Assembly: GCA_020427865.1 (NCBI GenBank)
Contig: JAGQNX010000015.1
Coordinates: forward strand, 1-11,186
Reading direction: 5' to 3'
From: a candidate division WWE3 bacterium
GTDB lineage: Bacteria > Patescibacteriota > WWE3 > UBA101185 > UBA10185
DNA length: 11,186 nucleotides
Part shown: positions 6,536-11,186 of the stretch, one piece after another
How the letters are laid out: each line of letters starts with the position of its first letter
How positions within the stretch are numbered: position 1 is the stretch's first letter
The notes under the pieces: model-generated
The model's input: the letters and a program-made list of their open reading frames with translations, nothing else
Database searches by the model: none
Told to the model about the DNA's origin: nothing
Program-made: the position numbers and the translations under genes

Positions 6536-9340
6536 TTACATGTTGATAAATTTAGACACCTCAAGACGTCTATTTATATACATATACATAAAACCTAACC
6601 AGATTAAACCAACACCAACTAAAAGTTGTTTACTTGAGACTCCAGAAGTCTCGGGTACAGGGGCCCCAGATCCTAGCACTTCAGGCTTACAGTCTATCTT
6701 AAAATCATGATTTAAAGAATCATCAACTTGTTTTCCAGAAGGGGTTTTTGCAGTTACCTCAACAAAATTACTAAAACTGTCTGGAACATAAGTATTGTCA
6801 GCATTTTGCACTTTAATACTAAAAGAAACACGCTCTTGTTCAGCTTGACCCAATTTGTTTGTTCCATCTAACAAGGTTTGATTGCTTTTTCTCGCATTAA
6901 AATCTTTATTAGTATTAAAGTGAGTACTTGAAGGTCCCGAAACAACTTTATAATCAAGATTTTCTAATACAATAGAAAGATCATTAAAAACCTGCACATT
7001 ATCTAAATCTAACTCACCTGGGTTTTCTACATCGATGTCAAAAGTTATTATTGAGGCATCTTCGTCTGCTACAGGAGTACACTGCGTAGAGGCTTTAAGT
7101 ATAATATCAGGTTGACCAAAGCCAAAATCAAATGAATGATTATTTGTTCCCATAACACCTGTTGTAATATCCACACCAACTTTACATCCGGAGAGCTTTT
7201 TGCCATCAGAATCTATATAAATAGAACTGGTAGAACCCTGAGAGGAGCTACTATTAACTCTTGTAGCACTTAGTTTTCGTAAAGGTTTTCCAACATCAAA
7301 GTTAGACTCATTTATACAAATTCTATAGTCTGTAACTGGATCCAAATCCGAAAAATAATAATGACCATTTACATCAGTTTCTGTTTTAGCTATTACGGTA
7401 TCACCTTTGTAAAGGGTTAGGGCAACATTACTAATTGGATTTTCTTTAGGATCTTGAATACCATCAGAATCAGAATCATGCCAAATATAGTTTCCTACCT
7501 CTAACGGAGGGAGTTCGCATAAAAATTCTAGATCCCCTAAACCAGTAGCCTTACCCATATTGAAAACTACACTATTACTATAAACCTCGTAGTTGTACAC
7601 CCTACTTCCTGAAGTATTACTGACTATACTAGTACCCCCAGAGGATACATCTACAGGATCTAATATCGTAAACATAAGTTGTGCATCCGCTTTTGAAAGG
7701 GCTAAACCGCCCTGGGCAGCTTGTCTGTGCGAAGGGGAACTTATATTAAAAACGTCATCATAATAGTACTCACCACCACCAGGACCTTCTTGATCACCTT
7801 GGTCGGATTTACCACTACTGCTAGGGCATAAGCCATCATCCTCTAATACCCAAGTGCCGGACTCATTACATACACGTAAGACATCTCCCTGTGCAACTAC
7901 ACCATAAACGGTAGTATCATTAGTATCAGTGGTGTAATTCTGTCCAGAAGCTTGAAAACCAAACCGGTCAATAAAACCTAAAATCATAGACCCGTCAGAA
8001 TCAAATTCAATATCTGAAAGAATAGGTTGTGGATATACCATACGCTCAAGTGAACCAATAGATGCAGGATATGTATCAGACCAAATCTGCCAGTCTGCAT
8101 ATACATTTTCAGCACATGTGGCACTATCCGCGCAACCTCTGTCAAAATCCAGATCAAACGTTATCTCTGTTGATAACACCCCCGTAGTTGGATTTAAAGA
8201 TAATACATAGGCATCTAGGTCTGCACGATCTCCGGAAGTGGCAGCAGTACAAGTTACACCTACATATAATGTATCATCTTTAAACTCTAAACCCCAAGGT
8301 TGGTAATCGGTAGTTCCACTACAACCAGGGTCTGCAATAGGGTAGCTACCTAAAAGAGCTTTTGTATTTGTATTAATTCTGTATACCGTTTTGTCATATA
8401 AATTAGTGACGTATAATTCGTCTTCCGTAGAATTTAAGTCTAAATCTCCAAAAGAGAGCCTTCCTATATAGGGATAAACTTCGGGGTCGTGTGCAGGTGT
8501 AAAACCTGCAGTAGGTAAAGCAGTAACACGAGGGCTAGTTCCGGCAGTTATGTTATATAAATCCTCAAAATCTACAAAAACATCGGGCGTTGGAGGCGTG
8601 GTAGACATGTCTAGTTCGTAAATGGCACTAGGACCCCCAGGCCCAAATTCCGCATGCCTACGTAACACAGATGAAGCAAACATAGTCCCTGTAGATCTTT
8701 GATATGCGAGCCCCCAAATAGAACCTAAGTCTTTTGCAATACCAACTTCGGTGGGAGCAACATACCCTGTATCTCCGCTTTGTCCTTGTGCAGTGTAGGG
8801 AAACGAAACTAATACATCGGAATTATATCTAGCAGAGGCAGGGTTTGAAATATCTGTTGTAACAAAACAAGCTATAGCAGAAGTTGGCGAGGCATCGCAG
8901 TATTCACCCGGATTATATAAACCAAGGTTTACATCACAATCATTACTAGTAGCAAAAGAAACAGCGGTGTCAGAAAAAGTACCCGTAGAACCATGGGGAC
9001 TAGGAACTAAATAAGAAGGGAATCCAGAAAACTCAACGCGCACTCTTTTACCAGAATCTACCGAAAGAGCATAATCACCTGTAGCATTAGATGTAGTAGA
9101 GGCAACAACATCGTCATTAGCACTATAAGCTGTTACTGTTATTCCAGATACAGCAGGTTCTGTAGAGGCACGAGTACCGTTACCATCATAATCTCTAAAT
9201 ACAACACCTCCAATATTACCGTCGGTACAGGTGTTTTGGGCACTAACAGATGCGGTTGAATAATAAATACTACTGTAAAACAAAAAAAGAGTTAATGTCA
9301 AAAAAAACGCTAAGGTGGATATTATAAGTTTTTTAGGCAT
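6536..9340 (-). CDS. Secreted SdrD-like surface protein with divergent LPXTG-type anchor
   Basis: This 934-residue protein is probably exported and held at the cell surface. A signal peptide covers 1-34 (lysines at 3-4, long hydrophobic core, SVSA/QN cleavage). An SdrD B-like beta-sandwich lies at about 38-140, with the calcium-loop-like RDYDGNGT at 49-56. A large middle region (about 160-600) contains propeller-like strands such as IWGLAYQ and PWGLEFKDDTLYV. It ends in GLGDLEFLC, which is usual in this family just before the second SdrD B-like domain (about 614-740, HDSDSDGIQD at 621-630). A DUF11-like beta domain follows (about 743-885). The tail has PVPETSG (894-900), a hydrophobic segment (906-922) and NRR (923-925), which resembles a sorting signal with S in place of the final G of LPXTG. 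Likely roles are adhesion or cell-surface structure. It follows the response regulator by 21 nt. Confidence 0.82.
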   Translation of the reverse strand: MPKKLIISTLAFFLTLTLFLFYSSIYYSTASVSAQNTCTDGNIGGVVFRDYDGNGTRASTEPAVSGITVTAYSANDDVVASTTSNATGDYALSVDSGKRVRVEFSGFPSYLVPSPHGSTGTFSDTAVSFATSNDCDVNLGLYNPGEYCDASPTSAIACFVTTDISNPASARYNSDVLVSFPYTAQGQSGDTGYVAPTEVGIAKDLGSIWGLAYQRSTGTMFASSVLRRHAEFGPGGPSAIYELDMSTTPPTPDVFVDFEDLYNITAGTSPRVTALPTAGFTPAHDPEVYPYIGRLSFGDLDLNSTEDELYVTNLYDKTVYRINTNTKALLGSYPIADPGCSGTTDYQPWGLEFKDDTLYVGVTCTAATSGDRADLDAYVLSLNPTTGVLSTEITFDLDFDRGCADSATCAENVYADWQIWSDTYPASIGSLERMVYPQPILSDIEFDSDGSMILGFIDRFGFQASGQNYTTDTNDTTVYGVVAQGDVLRVCNESGTWVLEDDGLCPSSSGKSDQGDQEGPGGGEYYYDDVFNISSPSHRQAAQGGLALSKADAQLMFTILDPVDVSSGGTSIVSNTSGSRVYNYEVYSNSVVFNMGKATGLGDLEFLCELPPLEVGNYIWHDSDSDGIQDPKENPISNVALTLYKGDTVIAKTETDVNGHYYFSDLDPVTDYRICINESNFDVGKPLRKLSATRVNSSSSQGSTSSIYIDSDGKKLSGCKVGVDITTGVMGTNNHSFDFGFGQPDIILKASTQCTPVADEDASIITFDIDVENPGELDLDNVQVFNDLSIVLENLDYKVVSGPSSTHFNTNKDFNARKSNQTLLDGTNKLGQAEQERVSFSIKVQNADNTYVPDSFSNFVEVTAKTPSGKQVDDSLNHDFKIDCKPEVLGSGAPVPETSGVSSKQLLVGVGLIWLGFMYMYINRRLEVSKFINM

Positions 9341-9344
9341 TACT

Positions 9345-9366
9345 ACATTTTAAAGAACATTTTAAA
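9345..9366 (-). repeat. 10-bp direct repeat with a -10-like box before the surface-protein gene
   Basis: ACATTTTAAA occurs at 9345-9354 and again at 9357-9366, a 12-nt period, spanning the stop codon of the response regulator and the gap before the surface-protein gene. Read on the minus strand, the copy nearer the gene contains TAAAAT (9352-9347), ending 6 nt before the ATG, where a -10 element for a leaderless transcript would lie. No good -35 accompanies it. It may be an internal promoter, a binding site, or chance in AT-rich DNA. Confidence 0.35.
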
Positions 9367-9736
9367 ACACTGCTACTAGTAATTCGCGGATTTTGGATTC
9401 TATTTCTTGAAGAGAGTTATCAGACTTTACCAAAAAGACTACAGCACCAAGATCTAACGCGGTTTTTATTTCGTTATATTCGCTAAGATTAGATAGTACA
9501 ATTACGGGTGTTGGATTTTTTTGATTTCCTTTAAACTCACGCAAAAAATCTATTCCAGACATTTCGGGCATTAATAAATCTAAAATTATTAGATTGGGTG
9601 ATTCTTTTGCAAAAAGTTCTAAACCTACACGAGCATCTGAGGCTGTAATTACAGTAAACCCCACCGTAGTTAAATGCTTTTCGAGAGCACTTAATAATGA
9701 GACCTCATCATCAATTACTAAAACTTTATGGGACAT
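9362..9736 (-). CDS. Single-domain response regulator (CheY-like receiver)
   Basis: The 124 residues form one receiver domain and nothing more. The acidic pocket is D9-D10, the phospho-acceptor is D53 in ILDLLMPEMSG, the switch hydroxyl is S82 in VLSNLS, and the conserved lysine is K104 in FLVKSD. All residues needed for phosphorylation are present. With no DNA-binding or enzymatic output domain, it would act by protein-protein contact, as CheY or Spo0F do, or as a relay. No histidine kinase gene is visible nearby. The next gene downstream, only 21 nt away, is the large surface protein, so the two are probably cotranscribed. Its partner cannot be named. Confidence 0.92.
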   Translation of the reverse strand: MSHKVLVIDDEVSLLSALEKHLTTVGFTVITASDARVGLELFAKESPNLIILDLLMPEMSGIDFLREFKGNQKNPTPVIVLSNLSEYNEIKTALDLGAVVFLVKSDNSLQEIESKIRELLVAVF

Positions 9737-9744
9737 CTATTTTA

Positions 9745-9773
9745 AGAATATCACAGGGCAATTGCTAGGTAAA
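9745..9773 (-). promoter_or_regulatory. Promoter for the response regulator and surface-protein unit
   Basis: On the minus strand TTTACC (9773-9768) is followed by a 17-nt spacer and TATTCT (9750-9745), preceded by TG in the extended -10 position. Only 8 nt separate the -10 box from the ATG at 9736, predicting a leader of one or two nucleotides. A short inverted repeat, GTAAA-CATTA-TTTAC (9769-9783), overlaps the -35 and might be an operator. Confidence 0.55.
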
Positions 9774-9803
9774 CATTATTTACACACTTACCATATAAGG
9801 TTA

Positions 9804-10730
9804 TTAGAGATCTTTATATTCTTCTAAAAGCTTTTTCTGTGCACGGCTTACCTTTTTAGGAAGCTTAACAAAAACTTGAACAATAGCATCACCACGACCT
9901 GCACTTTGCATTTTTGGTAGACCCTTACCCTTTAATCTTATTTGAGTACCATGATCTGTACCACTTGGTATTTTAATTTTTACCTTCCCTAAGGCATCAT
10001 TACTATCGGGGTCAACTACAGGAACATCTACATTGGCACCTAAAATGGCATCGTAAAAGTCTATTTCTAGCCCTACAACTACAGTGTCTCCTACTACTCT
10101 AAATTGCTTTGGATAGCGAACTCTAAAAGTAATAAAAAGATCTCCATTTGGAAGATTATTAGGGCCAGGCATACCTTTACCTGTAAAACGCATTTCAGTA
10201 CCGTCACGCATACCTGCAGGTATTTTTACATTGACCTTGCCGCTTTCTACATTAACTTCTTTAGTTACGCCTTTAACAGCATCTTCAAAGTCTATGTGCA
10301 TCTCGTAATATAGATTTTTACCTTTTCTAGGGGCACGTTGCCCACCAAAACCTCTAAATCCAAAGACATCTTCAAAAATATCGAACGGGTCAAATCCGGC
10401 AGCGCTCGCGTTAGAAGTATAAGTGTAGCTAAAAGGTCCCCACTGACCACCTGCTTGATTTCCAAAACCACCGTAATTACCGCCACCCGCATGACCGTTT
10501 ACACCTGCAGAACCAAACTGGTCGTACATTTTACGTTTGTCTGAATCACTTAAAACCTGATAAGCTTCGTTAATTTCTTTAAATCTTTTTTCGGCAGCGT
10601 CTTTGTCTTCTTTAGCAACCATGTCTGGGTGATGTTCACGTGCAAGCTTGCGATAAGCAGACTTGATATCGCTATCGGAAGCTGTTTTAGAAACACCTAA
10701 TATGTCGTAATAATTTTTTTCTTGAGCCAT
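9804..10730 (-). CDS. DnaJ-family co-chaperone, type II (CbpA-like, no zinc finger)
   Basis: The protein stimulates the ATPase of DnaK and delivers unfolded clients. The J domain (about 5-72) has the essential HPD at 34-36 within REHHPDM. A glycine/phenylalanine-rich linker spans about 73-130, ending in GFDPFDIFEDVFGF. Two beta-rich C-terminal client-binding domains follow: CTD I about 136-212, with IPAGMRDGTEMRFTGKG, and CTD II about 213-295, with IPSGTDHGTQIRLKGKG. The four CxxCxGxG zinc-binding repeats of classical DnaJ are absent, so at 308 residues this is the CbpA/type II form. It may nevertheless be the main J-protein of a reduced genome. No dnaK or grpE is in the window. It has its own promoter region, shared back-to-back with the plus-strand gene at 10807. 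Confidence 0.93.
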   Translation of the reverse strand: MAQEKNYYDILGVSKTASDSDIKSAYRKLAREHHPDMVAKEDKDAAEKRFKEINEAYQVLSDSDKRKMYDQFGSAGVNGHAGGGNYGGFGNQAGGQWGPFSYTYTSNASAAGFDPFDIFEDVFGFRGFGGQRAPRKGKNLYYEMHIDFEDAVKGVTKEVNVESGKVNVKIPAGMRDGTEMRFTGKGMPGPNNLPNGDLFITFRVRYPKQFRVVGDTVVVGLEIDFYDAILGANVDVPVVDPDSNDALGKVKIKIPSGTDHGTQIRLKGKGLPKMQSAGRGDAIVQVFVKLPKKVSRAQKKLLEEYKDL

Positions 10731-10740
10731 AACGGGTATT

Positions 10741-10749
10741 ATTTTAGCA
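10741..10749 (-). promoter_or_regulatory. Extended -10 promoter for the dnaJ-like gene
   Basis: The minus strand reads TGC-TAAAAT, an extended -10 element, 10 nt before the ATG. The -35 position (10769-10764, TAGCAA) is weak, as is usual when an extended -10 is present. The predicted leader is about 4 nt and has no Shine-Dalgarno sequence. No CIRCE-like heat-shock operator is visible. Confidence 0.5.
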
Positions 10750-10771
10750 ATTTGTTATGGAGTTTGCTAGG

Positions 10772-10800
10772 TTGAATAGCTCAAATTAATAATATAGAAT
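10772..10800 (+). promoter_or_regulatory. Promoter for the rightmost gene, predicting a leaderless mRNA
   Basis: TTGAAT (10772-10777), a 17-nt spacer and TAGAAT (10795-10800) match consensus at 4 and 5 of 6 positions. The ATG begins 7 nt after the -10 box, exactly where transcription should start, so the start codon would be the 5' end of the mRNA. No ribosome-binding site is present. It lies back-to-back with the dnaJ-like promoter. Confidence 0.6.
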
Positions 10801-10806
10801 CGCCAC

Positions 10807-11186
10807 ATGAACGAAAATGAAGAGGATTTTTATAGACCTATTAACCCAGAAATAACGTACGAGGATTTAGGACATGCACCAAGGGAGCACATTACGGAAC
10901 TACGTGCATCACCTGCACAGGAAAGAATACAGACAGAAACAAAACCTACAACAGCGTTTAGATTCAGTGAGCAGGTTGCAAGAACAGAAACGTTGAAAAC
11001 ACAACTTAATGCAACCCCACCCACACCAGGAGACTTGCGGGAATGCAATATGCATATACCTATATGTATGTTAGCTACTTTGTCAGAAAATGGAGAAACT
11101 CGTGAAACACCTCAATTGGCTAAGTATACAAGGCCCGCAATAGATAGACATAAGCTAGAACAGCTAGAAAGGGCAAAACAAATACA
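10807..11186 (+). CDS. Hypothetical protein, C-terminus outside window
   Basis: An open frame from the ATG at 10807 runs to the right edge, giving 126 residues and no stop. I do not recognise the family. The visible part is hydrophilic and rich in E, R, T, P and Q, with many prolines and no signal peptide or membrane segment, so it is probably largely disordered. Two cysteines lie in CNMHIPIC (80-87). From about 112 a charged stretch (DRHKLEQLERAKQ) could begin a helix or coiled coil. It is the only plus-strand gene here and diverges from the dnaJ-like gene across a 76-nt gap holding a promoter for each. The start is supported by the promoter placed one leaderless distance upstream. The opposite strand is also open over 10830-11048 but lacks any recognisable features. 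Confidence 0.65.
   Translation, partial: MNENEEDFYRPINPEITYEDLGHAPREHITELRASPAQERIQTETKPTTAFRFSEQVARTETLKTQLNATPPTPGDLRECNMHIPICMLATLSENGETRETPQLAKYTRPAIDRHKLEQLERAKQI

Noticed and set aside
10830..11048. Minus-strand frame opposite the rightmost gene
   Set aside because: The plus-strand frame is longer, open to the edge, and has a promoter at the right distance. The minus frame is cysteine- and valine-rich with no known features, though this is the least certain rejection.
1..11186. Alternative genetic code (TGA read as glycine, known in some CPR groups)
   Set aside because: All complete genes end in TAA and no conserved glycine falls on an in-frame TGA in the translated genes.
1..11186. 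CRISPR array, tRNA, rRNA or insertion sequence
   Set aside because: No regularly spaced repeats, no cloverleaf, no rRNA-like stretch and no transposase or terminal repeats were seen on either strand.

Overview
The window is AT-rich bacterial DNA packed with genes, nearly all on the minus strand. It reads like a reduced-genome bacterium, most likely of the Candidate Phyla Radiation (Patescibacteria), with Katanobacteria/WWE3 or Microgenomates as plausible groups. The reasons are an IF2 of only 495 residues with no N-terminal extension, compact core genes beside large secreted cell-surface proteins, an SdrD-type adhesin with a divergent LPXTG-like tail, and almost no Shine-Dalgarno sequences. 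The phylum is an inference, because no rRNA or ribosomal protein gene is present. Every complete gene ends in TAA and I see no sign of a recoded stop codon.

Layout from the right edge leftwards, in the direction of minus-strand transcription. A plus-strand gene of unknown function begins at 10807 and leaves the window. It diverges from a type II (zinc-finger-less) dnaJ-like gene at 10730-9804. Next come a single-domain response regulator (9736-9362) and, 21 nt later, a 934-residue secreted SdrD-like surface protein (9340-6536). That gene is followed by nested inverted repeats and a good intrinsic terminator (6434-6455). A core information-processing block follows: nusA (6381-5215), infB (5172-3685) and a DHH/DHHA1 phosphoesterase (3685-2669) whose start overlaps the infB stop. 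rbfA, usually found between infB and the DHH gene, is not there. A strong separate promoter then drives a short DHH-like protein (2605-1946) that has lost almost all metal-binding residues. Last is a secreted clan GH-A-type glycoside hydrolase that starts at 1899 and runs off the left edge, so only its first 633 residues are visible.

The nusA-infB-DHH block serves transcription elongation/antitermination, translation initiation and, probably, turnover of nanoRNA or cyclic dinucleotides. The regulator and the adhesin form a second unit, and the hydrolase a third, exported, function. Several predicted -10 elements lie only 6-10 nt before the ATG with no ribosome-binding site between, so leaderless or near-leaderless transcripts are a recurring theme. 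No stretch longer than about 160 nt lacks a gene. I see no rRNA, tRNA, CRISPR array, insertion sequence or integrase gene.
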